Shown: one piece after another, positions 1 to 8,984 of the stretch
How the letters are laid out: each line of letters opens with the position of its first letter
How positions within the stretch are numbered: position 1 is the first letter of the stretch
Assembly: GCF_002743255.1 (NCBI RefSeq)
Contig: NZ_PDYY01000008.1
Span: forward strand, 98,415-162,414
Reading direction: 5' to 3'
Origin: Sporosarcina sp. P2
Lineage (GTDB): Bacteria; Bacillota; Bacilli; Bacillales_A; Planococcaceae
DNA length: 64,000 nt
Notes under the pieces: model-generated
The model's database searches: none
Told to the model about the DNA's origin: nothing
Seen by the model: only the letters and a program-made list of their open reading frames with translations
Program-made: the position numbers and the translations under genes

Positions 1-2
1 TT

Positions 3-470
3 TGGAATAAAGGCGCAACATCCGGAAATACACAGCAAGTGCAACGTATTTCTGTAGATTGCGATCAAGATACCTTACTGATCCAAGTTACTCCACAAGG
101 TCCTGCTTGTCACACGGGCGAAAAAACATGCTTCTTCACAACAGCAATGGAAAAAGAAGAATCATTACGTGAAGTCGTCTATGAAGTAATTGACGAAATC
201 GCAGATCGCAAAGCCAATCCGATAGACGGCTCGTATACGACGTATTTATTCAATGAAGGTATCGACAAAGTGTTGAAAAAAGTCGGAGAGGAATCTACGG
301 AAGTCGTAATCGGCGCAAAAAATGCAGATAAAGAAGAAGTATCCAATGAAATTGCAGATCTGGTCTACCATACACTTGTATTAATGAATATTCTTGACGT
401 TGATCTAACGGATGTTCAACAAGTGTTACGTGAAAGAAGACCGAAAAAGGAAGTGCCACGCAATGAGTAG
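3..470 (+). CDS. hisI: Histidine biosynthesis bifunctional protein HisIE (5' truncated by window edge)
   Basis: The open frame runs in from the window edge, so the N-terminus is missing. The first part is the end of the phosphoribosyl-AMP cyclohydrolase domain, with the metal/active-site stretches SVDCDQD and CHTGEKTCF. The second part is the phosphoribosyl-ATP pyrophosphohydrolase domain, with the helix [15 protein letters not shown] and the acidic motif NEIADLVYH. The fusion catalyses steps 2 and 3 of histidine synthesis in the cytoplasm. The stop overlaps the hisC start by a few bases, so the two are translationally coupled at the end of a his operon whose other genes lie upstream of the window. 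Confidence 0.95.
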   Translation, partial: WNKGATSGNTQQVQRISVDCDQDTLLIQVTPQGPACHTGEKTCFFTTAMEKEESLREVVYEVIDEIADRKANPIDGSYTTYLFNEGIDKVLKKVGEESTEVVIGAKNADKEEVSNEIADLVYHTLVLMNILDVDLTDVQQVLRERRPKKEVPRNE

Positions 471-1524
471 ATTTCTGAGCACAGTTGCACGCCGTACAGA
501 ACCTTATGTTCCGGGTGAGCAGTTGAATCAGCCAGATATCATTAAATTAAATACGAATGAAAACCCGTATCCACCAAGCCCAAAAGTATTAGAGGCGATT
601 CAAGAGGAGTTAAACGGCAACACATTGCAACGCTACCCTTCACCAACAGTAGATCCATTACGTCACGCGATAGCGGAGACATATGGACTGACAAAAGACC
701 ATGTCTTTGTAGGTAATGGCTCTGACGAAGTACTGGCATTTTCATTCATGGCATTTTTCGAGCCAGGAAAACCAATTAGGTTTCCGGAAATTAGCTATAG
801 TTTTTATCCGGTCTACTCCAAGCTATTTAATATATCATTCGAAAAAGTTCCATTAAATGCTGATTTCACATTACCCAAAAAGCAGTTCTATAATTCACCA
901 GGCGGCGTCATTCTGCCAAACCCAAATGCGCCGACAAGTATTTATGCTGAGTTAGATGTAATCGAAGATATTTTGCAAAATAATCAGGATCAAGTAGTCA
1001 TTATCGATGAAGCATATATAGACTTTGCAGGTCCGTCTGCGATGAAACTGATTGATCGCTATCCAAATTTACTTGTGATTCAAACCACATCTAAATCTCG
1101 TGCACTAGCAGGATTGCGTGTCGGATTCGCACTTGGACAACCTGAATTGATAGCAGGATTGACGCGAATCAAAGATTCCTTCAACTCATACACAATTGAT
1201 CGCTTAGCTATGGCGGGGGCTACCGCTGCATTTGTTGATCATGCATACTTTTCGGAAAGTACAAATAAAATCATTCGCACACGTGAATCTACAGTCCATA
1301 CTTTAAAAGAGTTAGGCTTTGATGTTCTCCCATCCGATGCAAACTTCGTCTTTGTTAAGCCTTTACACAAGGACGCAAAAGTATTGTATCAACAATTAAA
1401 AGATCGTGGAATTTTAGTCCGTCACTTCGACCAAGCGGATATTCGTGATTATTTACGTATTTCGATCGGTACAGACGATCAGATGAATACACTGTTTGAA
1501 GTGCTTAAGCAACTTACTAGATGA
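463..1524 (+). CDS. hisC: Histidinol-phosphate aminotransferase
   Basis: PLP-dependent class I/II aminotransferase of 353 aa, converting imidazole-acetol phosphate plus glutamate to histidinol phosphate. Visible motifs are [13 protein letters not shown] near the N-terminus, [21 protein letters not shown], the PLP-lysine region [15 protein letters not shown] and RISIGT near the end. I chose the ATG at 463 (MSRFLSTV) because an AAAAGGA ribosome site lies just upstream inside hisIE; the open frame itself extends further 5' into hisIE. It is the last gene of the his operon and is followed by a strong terminator. In B. subtilis hisC sits in the trp supraoperon instead. Confidence 0.95.
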   Translation: MSRFLSTVARRTEPYVPGEQLNQPDIIKLNTNENPYPPSPKVLEAIQEELNGNTLQRYPSPTVDPLRHAIAETYGLTKDHVFVGNGSDEVLAFSFMAFFEPGKPIRFPEISYSFYPVYSKLFNISFEKVPLNADFTLPKKQFYNSPGGVILPNPNAPTSIYAELDVIEDILQNNQDQVVIIDEAYIDFAGPSAMKLIDRYPNLLVIQTTSKSRALAGLRVGFALGQPELIAGLTRIKDSFNSYTIDRLAMAGATAAFVDHAYFSESTNKIIRTRESTVHTLKELGFDVLPSDANFVFVKPLHKDAKVLYQQLKDRGILVRHFDQADIRDYLRISIGTDDQMNTLFEVLKQLTR

Positions 1525-1535
1525 ATAAATTGATC

Positions 1536-1565
1536 AAAAGCCATTCGATACTGAATGGCTTTTTC
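1536..1565 (+). terminator. Rho-independent terminator of the his operon
   Basis: A ten-base stem (AAAGCCATTC / GAATGGCTTT) with a short loop is followed by a T-run, 11 bases after the hisC stop. Confidence 0.85.
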
Positions 1566-1742
1566 TTGTCGTAAATGTATAGAAAGATGCATAGATGGTT
1601 GCTATAGTAGCTTTGGCGACAATATATGACAAATAAAATATGTATATGTATACAAATACATGTATTTTTAATATTTTCTATTGTATTTTTATACATTTTG
1701 GCTTATAATAATAAAAAGAAGCTTGATTGGAGAGATAAATTT

Positions 1743-3095
1743 ATGAAAACTAAAAATATAATCATTATTGGTGCGGCAGGAAGAGACTTCCACAATTTTA
1801 ATACATACTACCGTGGTAAAGAAGAATACAATGTCGTGGCATTTACAGCTACGCAAATCCCGGATATCGATGGACGTAAATATCCAACTGAATTAGCTGG
1901 TGAATTGTATCCTGAAGGAATTCCTATTTATTCACAAGATCAGCTACCTGAGTTGATCAAAGAACTAGAAGTAGATGAATGTGTTTTCTCATATAGTGAC
2001 TTAAGCTACGAAAAGGTTATGGGAATTGGTGCAATTGTGAACTCGGCAGGTGCTAATTTTACACTCCTTGGATCAAAAGCAACGATGATTAAAAGTAATA
2101 AACCAGTTATTTCTGTTTGTGCTGTTAGAACGGGAACAGGGAAGAGCCAAACATCCCGTAAAATTATCGAAACATTGCTTGAGCATGATTTGAAAGTAGT
2201 AGCTGTTCGTCATCCAATGCCTTATGGCGACTTGGCTGAACAACGTGTGCAGCGTTATGCAACGGTAGAAGATTTCAAAAAACATAAATGTACGATTGAA
2301 GAAATGGAAGAATATGAGCCGCACGTTGACCGTGGAAATATCATCTATGCAGGGGTAGATTACCAGGATATTCTGGATGCTGCTGAAAATGATCCAGACG
2401 GCTGTGACGTAATCCTTTGGGATGGCGGGAACAATGACTTTTCATTCTACGAGCCAGACTTGGCGATCACAGTTCTCGATCCACACCGTCCAGGCCATGA
2501 ATTGAAATACTACCCAGGTGAAGTATGCTTGCGTACAACAGATGTGTCCATTATCAACAAAATTGATAGTGCATCGGAAGAAGCAATTCAAACGGTTGAA
2601 AACAATATTAAATTTGCAGCACCAAACAGTACAATTATTAAAGCGGAATCAAAAATTTCTGTTGATAATCCTGAAATCATCAAAGGCAAGCGCGTGCTAA
2701 TTGTTGAAGATGGTCCGACATTGACTCACGGTGAAATGAAACTGGGTGCAGGTGTAATTGCAGCACAGCGTCTTGGTGCAGCTGAAATTTTTGACCCGCG
2801 TCCATTTGCAGTAGGAAGCTTAATCACAACTTTTGATAAGTATCAGCACATCGAAAATATTTTACCAGCAATGGGCTACGGCGAAGAACAGTTAAAAGAT
2901 TTGGAAGCGACGATCAATGCAGCTGATGTAGATGCAGTCATTATTGGTACACCTATGGATCTGTCACGAGTCATTAATATAAACAAGCCATGCACACGTG
3001 TCTATTACGATTTGGATGAAATCGGAACCCCAAATCTTGAAACAGTACTAACAGACTTCATCAAAAAACATAAACTTACTACGACAAATGTGTAA
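1743..3095 (+). CDS. Cyclic 2,3-diphosphoglycerate synthetase-like GTPase/ATPase family protein
   Basis: A 450-aa soluble protein resembling the family of archaeal cyclic 2,3-diphosphoglycerate synthetase (COG2403-type predicted nucleotide-binding proteins). The N-terminus IIIIGAAGRDFHNFN looks like a nucleotide-binding Rossmann start. A P-loop-like VRTGTGKSQTSRK lies near residue 150, and VILWDGGNNDFSF and VEDGPTLTHGEM further on are typical of the family. The start at 1743 has a GGAGAG site upstream; the longer frame from 1626 adds a spurious hydrophobic leader from an AT-rich promoter region. It appears monocistronic. Bacterial members have no settled function, and cDPG itself is known as a solute of methanogens, so the product is uncertain. 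Confidence 0.75.
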   Translation: MKTKNIIIIGAAGRDFHNFNTYYRGKEEYNVVAFTATQIPDIDGRKYPTELAGELYPEGIPIYSQDQLPELIKELEVDECVFSYSDLSYEKVMGIGAIVNSAGANFTLLGSKATMIKSNKPVISVCAVRTGTGKSQTSRKIIETLLEHDLKVVAVRHPMPYGDLAEQRVQRYATVEDFKKHKCTIEEMEEYEPHVDRGNIIYAGVDYQDILDAAENDPDGCDVILWDGGNNDFSFYEPDLAITVLDPHRPGHELKYYPGEVCLRTTDVSIINKIDSASEEAIQTVENNIKFAAPNSTIIKAESKISVDNPEIIKGKRVLIVEDGPTLTHGEMKLGAGVIAAQRLGAAEIFDPRPFAVGSLITTFDKYQHIENILPAMGYGEEQLKDLEATINAADVDAVIIGTPMDLSRVININKPCTRVYYDLDEIGTPNLETVLTDFIKKHKLTTTNV

Positions 3096-3112
3096 GAAAA
3101 GATAGCTTATCG

Positions 3113-3154
3113 AGCACTTGCACCGGATGGAAATTCGGTTGCAGGTGCTTTTTT
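3113..3154 (+). terminator. Rho-independent terminator
   Basis: Inverted repeat AGCACTTGCA...TGCAGGTGCT followed by TTTTTT, 17 bases after the cDPGS-like gene. Confidence 0.85.
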
Positions 3155-3192
3155 CTGCTATACTACGAATAGGACAGTAAGGGGGTAGGATC

Positions 3193-3369
3193 TTGTTTAA
3201 TTCAAAAATTATCGATCTTGTCATTGGTGTGGTGATGGCGTACTTTGCATATGATCGAATCGCTACAGGAAATACCGGTATGGGGATCTTTTTTGTCGTA
3301 CTCGCAACATTGAACCTATTATCATTTTTCATGAAGCTTAGAACGGACAAAGACGTTCAGCAAAAATGA
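3193..3369 (+). CDS. Small two-helix membrane protein (58 aa)
   Basis: A short frame beginning with TTG, preceded by the strong ribosome site GGGGGTAGGA. The product (MFNSKIIDLVIG...VQQK) has two hydrophobic helices separated by DRIATGNTGMG and a basic/polar C-terminus, as in the small DUF4305 (YdiK-like) membrane proteins; that family link is only a resemblance. It lies alone between a terminator and rlmN. Function unknown. Confidence 0.6.
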   Translation: MFNSKIIDLVIGVVMAYFAYDRIATGNTGMGIFFVVLATLNLLSFFMKLRTDKDVQQK

Positions 3370-3454
3370 TTATAAATCTAATCAGTTGTTCCTTTTACTG
3401 CAAACTTGTAGTATAATAACAAGATTGCAATTTTGAAATGAGGCTAGAAATCAC

Positions 3455-4531
3455 ATGAAAAAATCCATATATGGTTTGACAATTGAACAATTGACAAACT
3501 TCTTCATAGAAAACGGACAACAGAAATTCCGAGCAGCCCAAGTATGGGACTGGCTCTACAAGAAACGTGTACTGTCCTTTGATGAAATGAAAAATATCAA
3601 TCAAGAAGCGCGAGACTTGTTGGATGAGAACTTCTCGATCCAAACACTTGAACAAAATGTCAAGCAAGTATCACAAGACGGCACAGTGAAGTTTCTCTTT
3701 AAAATGGAAGATGGCAACTTGATTGAAACGGTTTTAATGAAATTCCCTTATGGCTATTCTGTGTGTGTGACGACACAGGTAGGATGTAATATCGGATGCA
3801 GTTTTTGCGCAAGTGGTTTATTGCGTAAAAATCGTGATTTAAGTGCAGGGGAAATTGTTGGTCAAATCATGAAAGTCCAAGAGCATCTGGACGGCAAAGG
3901 TGAAGACGAGCGTGTCAGTCATATCGTTGTCATGGGAATCGGCGAACCATTCGATAACTATGCGAATTTGATGAATTTCTTGCATATTGTCAACGATCAA
4001 AAAGGTCTCTCTATTGGCGCGCGTCATATCACCGTTTCCACAAGTGGTTTGACAGAGAAAATTAAAGACTTTGCGGATGAAAACATTCAGATTAATTTAG
4101 CTGTTTCATTACACGCACCTAATAATGAGTTACGCTCATCTATCATGAAAATTAACAAAGCATTCCCGATAGAGAAACTAATGGATTCCATTAACTATTA
4201 TTTAGAAACTACTAATCGTCGAATCACATTCGAATACATTTTACTGCGCGATGTGAATGATCATGTGAAAGAGGCGGAAGAACTAGGCAGGCTGTTGGCT
4301 GATAAACGTCACTTGTCTTATGTCAATTTGATTCCTTATAATCCGGTAGACGAGCACGGTCAGTATCAACGCAGTGAACCAGAGGCCATTAAATCGTTTT
4401 ACGAAGCACTTAAACGTAAAGGCATCAACTGTGGAGTACGTCTTGAGAACGGTACGGATATCGATGCAGCATGTGGTCAATTGAGAAGTAAACAAATCAA
4501 GAAAGTGAAAAAACAACCGGTCGGAGAATAA
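3455..4531 (+). CDS. rlmN: 23S rRNA (adenine(2503)-C(2))-methyltransferase / tRNA methyltransferase RlmN
   Basis: Radical-SAM methyltransferase of 358 aa that methylates C2 of A2503 in 23S rRNA, and A37 in some tRNAs. The iron-sulfur cluster motif CNIGCSFC gives Cys111, Cys115 and Cys118, and the methyl-carrying cysteine is Cys340 in DAACGQL. The glycine-rich SAM region is [12 protein letters not shown]. The signature separates RlmN from the resistance enzyme Cfr only loosely, but length and context fit housekeeping RlmN. The gene ends inside a bidirectional terminator that it shares with the convergent gene at 4547. Confidence 0.95.
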   Translation: MKKSIYGLTIEQLTNFFIENGQQKFRAAQVWDWLYKKRVLSFDEMKNINQEARDLLDENFSIQTLEQNVKQVSQDGTVKFLFKMEDGNLIETVLMKFPYGYSVCVTTQVGCNIGCSFCASGLLRKNRDLSAGEIVGQIMKVQEHLDGKGEDERVSHIVVMGIGEPFDNYANLMNFLHIVNDQKGLSIGARHITVSTSGLTEKIKDFADENIQINLAVSLHAPNNELRSSIMKINKAFPIEKLMDSINYYLETTNRRITFEYILLRDVNDHVKEAEELGRLLADKRHLSYVNLIPYNPVDEHGQYQRSEPEAIKSFYEALKRKGINCGVRLENGTDIDAACGQLRSKQIKKVKKQPVGE

Positions 4532-4552
4532 TTCTCCAACCGGTTTTTAGTT
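4514..4552. terminator. Bidirectional terminator between convergent genes
   Basis: The hairpin ACCGGTCGGAGAAT / ATTCTCC-A-ACCGGT overlaps the rlmN stop codon. T-runs exist on both strands (TTTTT on plus; TTGTTTTTT on minus), so it can serve rlmN and the minus-strand gene at 4547-4921. Confidence 0.8.
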
Positions 4553-4921
4553 TTTGCGAGCTAATTTTACAATAAACTGTACAATAATGGAGATAGCTAG
4601 TCCGAAAGATGAAATAATGAATAAAGATAAAATTCCGATTGCTTCCGAGAATTCATTATCCATCATCAGGAAGCTGCGGAACATTTCAGCAAATGCTAGA
4701 ACAAGAACGACCATGAACATTTTAAATGCAATGGATAGCTCATAGAATAATAAGAGGGAGCTGACAATGCCGACCATAAGACCGAACACTGCAAACGTCA
4801 AATAATTATTGACGACTAGGTCATGTCCAAGTACTGTCCGTACGCCTAAAATGAGTAGAACAAATGAAATCAATGCAGTAAAAAAACCGGCTTTCCAATA
4901 ACGAGGATCCAACACGTACAC
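4547..4921 (-). CDS. Four-helix membrane protein of unknown function
   Basis: A 124-aa protein with four predicted membrane spans (about residues 10-28, 40-60, 63-84 and 95-118). It is read from a GTG start directly after an AGGAAAGCAG site; a second GTG two codons on is possible. It lies 56 bases downstream of the Sco1 gene on the same strand and may be the last member of that operon. I recognise no family, so a role beside the Sco/kinase genes is only positional. Confidence 0.6.
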   Translation of the reverse strand: MYVLDPRYWKAGFFTALISFVLLILGVRTVLGHDLVVNNYLTFAVFGLMVGIVSSLLLFYELSIAFKMFMVVLVLAFAEMFRSFLMMDNEFSEAIGILSLFIISSFGLAISIIVQFIVKLARKN

Positions 4922-4977
4922 CTGCTTTCCTATCCTAGTATAGCGGATTCGACGAAATACGTCACGCCCTCCGACTA

Positions 4978-5538
4978 TTATTTCAAGCGTTTTAAATCAG
5001 CCAATAATTCTTCTTTATAAGATTCATTTGAGAAATTATATTCCTTCATCATATAGCCTTCTGAATCCATTAGATAAAAATTTGTGCCATGGACAACTTG
5101 AGTGGAAGATTCATGTTTCAGCACAAAAGTCTGGAACTCTTCACGTGCAAATGCTTCAAATTCTAGTTGTGTGTAGCCTGTCAGCAAATGCCAGTTGGAT
5201 TCATCATCCGTGAAGTTTGCGATATAGTCTTTCAATACTGCAGGTGTATCGGTATTAGGGTCGACAGAAAACGAAATGAAGTTCATTTCGATGTCCCGAT
5301 CTTTCAATTCAGCTTGTAGATCTGCCATCTCACTCGTTAATGTCGGACATACTGTTGTACAATTCGTGAAGATGAAGTCTGCAATCCAGGGCGAACCAGA
5401 CAGATATTTAGAATTAAATGGTTGATTATGTTGATCTGTAAAGGTGAATTCACGAACTTGTTTCCCACGCTCAAGTGGTTCACTGCAACCACTGACGAAT
5501 ACTATGAGCATCAACATAAAAGGAATCAAACGTTTCAA
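4978..5538 (-). CDS. SCO1/SenC/PrrC-family copper-binding lipoprotein
   Basis: A 186-aa Sco protein with a lipoprotein signal (lipobox FVSGC, Cys18) and a thioredoxin-like fold. The metal/redox pair is in TNCTTVCP (Cys60 and Cys64), with the partner histidine His150 in VVHGTNFYL. Sco proteins such as B. subtilis YpmQ/BsSco deliver copper to, or reduce, the CuA site of cytochrome c oxidase on the outer face of the membrane. It starts 6 bases after the sensor kinase stop, so it is transcribed with the two-component genes. No oxidase subunit is in the window. Confidence 0.9.
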   Translation of the reverse strand: MKRLIPFMLMLIVFVSGCSEPLERGKQVREFTFTDQHNQPFNSKYLSGSPWIADFIFTNCTTVCPTLTSEMADLQAELKDRDIEMNFISFSVDPNTDTPAVLKDYIANFTDDESNWHLLTGYTQLEFEAFAREEFQTFVLKHESSTQVVHGTNFYLMDSEGYMMKEYNFSNESYKEELLADLKRLK

Positions 5539-5544
5539 CTGCTT

Positions 5545-6939
5545 TCACTCCTTTCGCATTTGCTCAGGCAATTCGATCACCACAATAGTTTCTGTTGTTT
5601 CATTGGAAATCGTGAATGTTCCTTCGTGTAACCTTACAATTTCTTTGACGATCGACAGGCCAAGTCCAGTACCGCCTGTCGTGCGAGTTCGTGCTTTATC
5701 GGTACGGAAAAAACGTTCTCCGATATGATCTATGTCCTCATCTCCGATTGTCACGCCGTCATTCGCGATGCGGTATTGTACACCGTGCTTACTGGCTGTG
5801 AGATGAATAGAAATGGATTGCTCAGCATATTTTACTGCATTATCGATCGTATTATAAAAAACTTGTTGCAATCGTTTAGGATCTCCTTCTAAAATCAATT
5901 CCTCATCAATCGATGTGTGCAACTGAATATTTTTATCCAGTAACCGAATCATAAATAATTCCAATGTATCCAACAGTAATTGTGCGATCGCAATCGGTTC
6001 ATTTTCCAATGAATAAACATCCTGCTCTAAATGATTTAGCTCGACTAAATCATGTATGAGCTTTTTCAGGCGTTCAGTTTCTTTCTCGATGGTCGATAAG
6101 TATTGTTTTACATCATCAGGAGACGAATCGATTTTATCGCGTGAAAGTTGAGCATAACCGCTAATATACGTCAAAGGTGTCCTGAGCTCATGTACAATAT
6201 TTGACGTGAAGTCTTTCTTGCGCTGATCTTGTTCTTCAAGAGAACGACTCATTGAATCAAATGCAGTCGAAAGCTTACCTATTTCATCTGTCCGTACCAT
6301 ATTGAGTCGATTCGAATAATTGCCTTTAGACACTTCTTCCGAATAGATCTGCAATGTTTGCAGTGGCTCGAACAACGAACGCCATACACGTTGCAAAATC
6401 AAAAATAGAATAAGAAAGAAAATACTGCCTACAAGTACCATGAGCGGAAGACTATCATGGAACACATCTTGGATCGCGGCGAGCGGAACATAAATATAAA
6501 TAAAACCTATTAATCCGTTTTCTCCTTTAATGGGAAAAATTCCACCGAAGATTTCCCGTTTTAGTTCATCCACATAGCCTTCTTTCATAACAGGCTTACC
6601 CGTTTCTAGTATCTTCTCGTCGTTTTCATTAATTAGTGATTGATAATTGATCTGATAAGGGAAATGGGATGTTAAATCATCCAGACGGTCTACAACGATG
6701 ATTTCATACTCCGAGACAATGTTATACCATTGAATCTTTTCAATGATCGAATCACTTAGCTCGCCGTAATGATAATGAGAAGCTGTTCGATTTCCTTGAT
6801 ATATGATTGACTCTTTAATTTGTTCTTTATATAAATCTGTATACAAGTAATGAATGAAGAAGAATGAAAATAAGATGGTACAGGTGATGCTGCCCAAAAA
6901 CACAATCAACATCTTACTGCTCAGATTCAAATTATTCAT
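5545..6939 (-). CDS. Sensor histidine kinase (two TM, HAMP, HisKA, HATPase)
   Basis: A 464-aa membrane kinase. TM1 is at about residues 10-31, followed by an extracytoplasmic sensor of about 130 aa, TM2 at about 164-183, a HAMP segment from 185 to 238 and the H-box with phospho-acceptor His250 in SNIVHELRTPLT. The ATP-binding domain carries NTIDNAVKYA (N box), the F box ERFFRTDKART and the G box GGTGLGLSIVKEI. Its start overlaps the end of the response regulator gene by 4 bases, so the pair is coupled. The ligand is unknown; co-transcription with Sco1 and divergence from a His-rich lipoprotein suggest metal, redox or envelope sensing. Confidence 0.93.
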   Translation of the reverse strand: MNNLNLSSKMLIVFLGSITCTILFSFFFIHYLYTDLYKEQIKESIIYQGNRTASHYHYGELSDSIIEKIQWYNIVSEYEIIVVDRLDDLTSHFPYQINYQSLINENDEKILETGKPVMKEGYVDELKREIFGGIFPIKGENGLIGFIYIYVPLAAIQDVFHDSLPLMVLVGSIFFLILFLILQRVWRSLFEPLQTLQIYSEEVSKGNYSNRLNMVRTDEIGKLSTAFDSMSRSLEEQDQRKKDFTSNIVHELRTPLTYISGYAQLSRDKIDSSPDDVKQYLSTIEKETERLKKLIHDLVELNHLEQDVYSLENEPIAIAQLLLDTLELFMIRLLDKNIQLHTSIDEELILEGDPKRLQQVFYNTIDNAVKYAEQSISIHLTASKHGVQYRIANDGVTIGDEDIDHIGERFFRTDKARTRTTGGTGLGLSIVKEIVRLHEGTFTISNETTETIVVIELPEQMRKE

Positions 6940-7613
6940 TCAGGATCCTCTAGTTTGTAGCCGATTCCCCATACCGTTTCAATCATTTTACCTGCGTCCC
7001 CTAATTTTAGACGTAGTGTTTTGATATGTGTATCGATTGTACGCTCACTGCTCTGGTGATCATCGCCCCAGACCAATTCAAGTAATTGTTCACGGGAGTA
7101 TGCGCGCCCTTTATGTTTGACTAGCAACAATAGCAAGCCAAATTCCTTCAAAGTTAGACTTAAAGGTTTTCCGTTAAGCTGTGCGGTATACGAGTCCTCA
7201 TTAATGGTAAGTGGACCTGCGTGCAATACGAGTGGAGCGGGATTGTGGCGATAGGTTCTGCGTAAGACCGCTTCGATCCGCGCCACAAGTTCTCCTGGTA
7301 AGAAGGGCTTGACGATATAATCATCACCACCAAGCTTCAACCCTTGTACTTTATCCCATTCTTCGCCTCGTGCAGATAGGAAAATCAAAGGAATCGAAGA
7401 AGTACGTTTCATCTCCTCTGCAAATGTGAACCCATCCATATAAGGCATCATCACATCGACTATGCATAAATCTATAGTATGTTGCTTAACGGCCGACAAA
7501 GCCTGCAAACCGTCACTGGCTTCTATTACGGTATATCCCGCATCTTCGAGAATGACACGAATTAAATCCCGCATTTGCGGTTCATCATCAATGATCAATA
7601 ATTGGTAACCCAA
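6936..7613 (-). CDS. OmpR/PhoB-family response regulator
   Basis: A receiver domain (acidic pair IIDDEP, phospho-acceptor Asp53 in CIVDVMMPYMDG, KPF lysine in YIVKPF) is followed by a winged-helix DNA-binding domain with YSREQLLELVWG and RTIDTHIKTLRLKL. I prefer the TTG start at 7613 (MGYQLLIIDDEP) because GAGG sits nine bases upstream. Longer starts at 7628 (ATG) or 7646 (GTG) add residues not usual for the family. First gene of the regulator-kinase-Sco operon. A 10-bp inverted repeat in the divergent promoter region is a candidate binding site. Confidence 0.92.
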   Translation of the reverse strand: MGYQLLIIDDEPQMRDLIRVILEDAGYTVIEASDGLQALSAVKQHTIDLCIVDVMMPYMDGFTFAEEMKRTSSIPLIFLSARGEEWDKVQGLKLGGDDYIVKPFLPGELVARIEAVLRRTYRHNPAPLVLHAGPLTINEDSYTAQLNGKPLSLTLKEFGLLLLLVKHKGRAYSREQLLELVWGDDHQSSERTIDTHIKTLRLKLGDAGKMIETVWGIGYKLEDPE

Positions 7614-7677
7614 TTCAATACGCCTCATTTCATAAAATCTCTGCACGCTAATTTTCCGGAAAACATGTGAAATCCAA

Positions 7678-7735
7678 ATGAAGTTTCAAAAAGTTGTCGA
7701 AACTTCATTGAAATTTCGTAATCATATTTTATAAT
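7678..7735. promoter_or_regulatory. Divergent promoter region with inverted repeat overlapping a sigma-A promoter
   Basis: A perfect inverted repeat, ATGAAGTTTC (7678-7687) and GAAACTTCAT (7699-7708), overlaps a near-consensus promoter for the lipoprotein gene: TTGAAA at 7708-7713, a 16-base spacer and TATAAT at 7730-7735. Its place between the two-component operon and the lipoprotein gene makes it a candidate operator of the response regulator. That assignment is inferred. Confidence 0.6.
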
Positions 7736-7771
7736 CATAACAGCTAAACGAATAGATAGGAGAATGAAAAG

Positions 7772-8521
7772 ATGAAACGTTTTGGAATGTTTGTCATGAG
7801 TACGGCAATGATTGGTATTCTCGCTGGTTGTGGTCAAGATGAAGAGGTACCGACGGAAGCTGTTTTACCTGAACCAATTGAAGTAGAACTTACGGTACCT
7901 GAACAAGGAAATGTCAATGAACCGGTATTCATTACTACACATGTGACACAAGGTGAAGAAAATGTAGATGATGCATCAGAAGTGGAGTATGAAATCTGGG
8001 AAGAAGGCAAGAAAGAAGACAGTATTCACGTAGAATCAACCCATGATAAAGACGGTATTTATTCAGCAGAAAATACATTTGAGACAGATGGTATGTATCA
8101 CGTACAGGTTCATGTTACTGCGCGGGGGATGCATGTCATGCCAAAAAAGCAAATCCAAATCGGAGATGCGAGTCATCAATTGGATGAACATGAAAGTGCA
8201 CAAGACGATGAACATCATGAACATGGCGATGGAGTGGAAGGATTATCTCTTCATTTCATGCAACCTGAGTCAGCAAAAGCAGCGACAGATACAGTGTTGA
8301 TGACACATGCACAGCTTGACGGTGAAGCATTAAAGGCACAAGTCCGCTATGAAATCATCTCGGCAGATAAAGAAACTAAATGGGTAGATGCGGATGAAGC
8401 GAAACCGGGTGAATATACAGCCAACTATCAATTTCCTAAAGCGGGCAGCTATCAAGTGATTATCCACATTGAAAATGAAGAGATACACGAGCACGAAGAA
8501 CATACAGTAGAAGTAAAATAA
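7772..8521 (+). CDS. Lipoprotein with two YtkA/FixH-like domains and a His-rich linker
   Basis: A 249-aa secreted lipoprotein (lipobox ILAGC). Two Ig-like YtkA/FixH-type domains flank a linker: one at about residues 35-127 (VELTVPEQGNVNEP...YHVQVHVTARGMHV) and one at about 155-249 (SLHFMQPESAK...YQVIIHIENEE). The linker is rich in His, Asp and Glu (DEHESAQDDEHHEHGDG), and the C-terminus adds HEHEEH. The family often lies near cytochrome oxidase and copper genes. The His-rich stretches suggest metal binding, here probably copper because of the divergent Sco1 operon. It has its own strong promoter. Confidence 0.8.
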   Translation: MKRFGMFVMSTAMIGILAGCGQDEEVPTEAVLPEPIEVELTVPEQGNVNEPVFITTHVTQGEENVDDASEVEYEIWEEGKKEDSIHVESTHDKDGIYSAENTFETDGMYHVQVHVTARGMHVMPKKQIQIGDASHQLDEHESAQDDEHHEHGDGVEGLSLHFMQPESAKAATDTVLMTHAQLDGEALKAQVRYEIISADKETKWVDADEAKPGEYTANYQFPKAGSYQVIIHIENEEIHEHEEHTVEVK

Positions 8522-8643
8522 ATATCATCCCTCGTCACTCCGGTGGGGAGGGTATTTTATTGGGAAGTAAAAGCTGTAATTCATTGATGAAAAGGGTTAC
8601 ACTAGTATACGTGAAAGATTAACCAACAAAGAGGAGTGTTAGT

Positions 8644-8976
8644 ATGACAAACTATCCAGAGAAAACATGTTCCATCGAAAGACTTGTAACAATTCCAGAA
8701 GATGTACAAAAAGTACTTAACGGTGAAAAATGGGCAACTAGACGTAATGGTGTGTATGCATACCCTGGCGAAATTATGACGTTAGAAGGCAAAGAGTACA
8801 AAATTGAGAAATTGTATGAACAAACACTCGGTGAACTAACAGATGAAGATGCCAAATCTGAAGGTCATGAAACAGTTGAAGAATATAAACAGGTGATGTT
8901 GTCAATCCACGACAAAATGCCTTGGCTTCCTAAAATGAAAGTTTGGGTGCACGAATATAGCCCAGCTCAGAAATAA
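8644..8976 (+). CDS. ASCH domain-containing protein
   Basis: A 110-aa single-domain protein of the ASCH (PUA-like fold) superfamily. Typical features are the N-terminal pocket IPEDVQKVLNGEKWATRR, the strand YPGEIMTLEGKEY and LGELTDEDAKSEGHETVEEY. ASCH proteins bind RNA or modified nucleosides, and E. coli YqfB hydrolyses N4-acetylcytidine; which applies here cannot be told. A GAGGAG site precedes the ATG. It may be transcribed with the membrane gene that follows 8 bases later. Confidence 0.75.
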   Translation: MTNYPEKTCSIERLVTIPEDVQKVLNGEKWATRRNGVYAYPGEIMTLEGKEYKIEKLYEQTLGELTDEDAKSEGHETVEEYKQVMLSIHDKMPWLPKMKVWVHEYSPAQK

Positions 8977-8984
8977 TCTCTTAA

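Noticed and set aside
1626..1742. N-terminal hydrophobic extension of the cDPGS-like gene (frame from 1626)
   Set aside because: It translates an AT-rich promoter-like stretch, has no ribosome site, and the ATG at 1743 with GGAGAG begins at the conserved fold.
4514..4552. Similarity between the rlmN and leuS terminators (both contain TCTCCAACCGG)
   Set aside because: Each repeat is explained by its own hairpin and no longer shared flank exists; I treat it as coincidence rather than a dispersed repeat.
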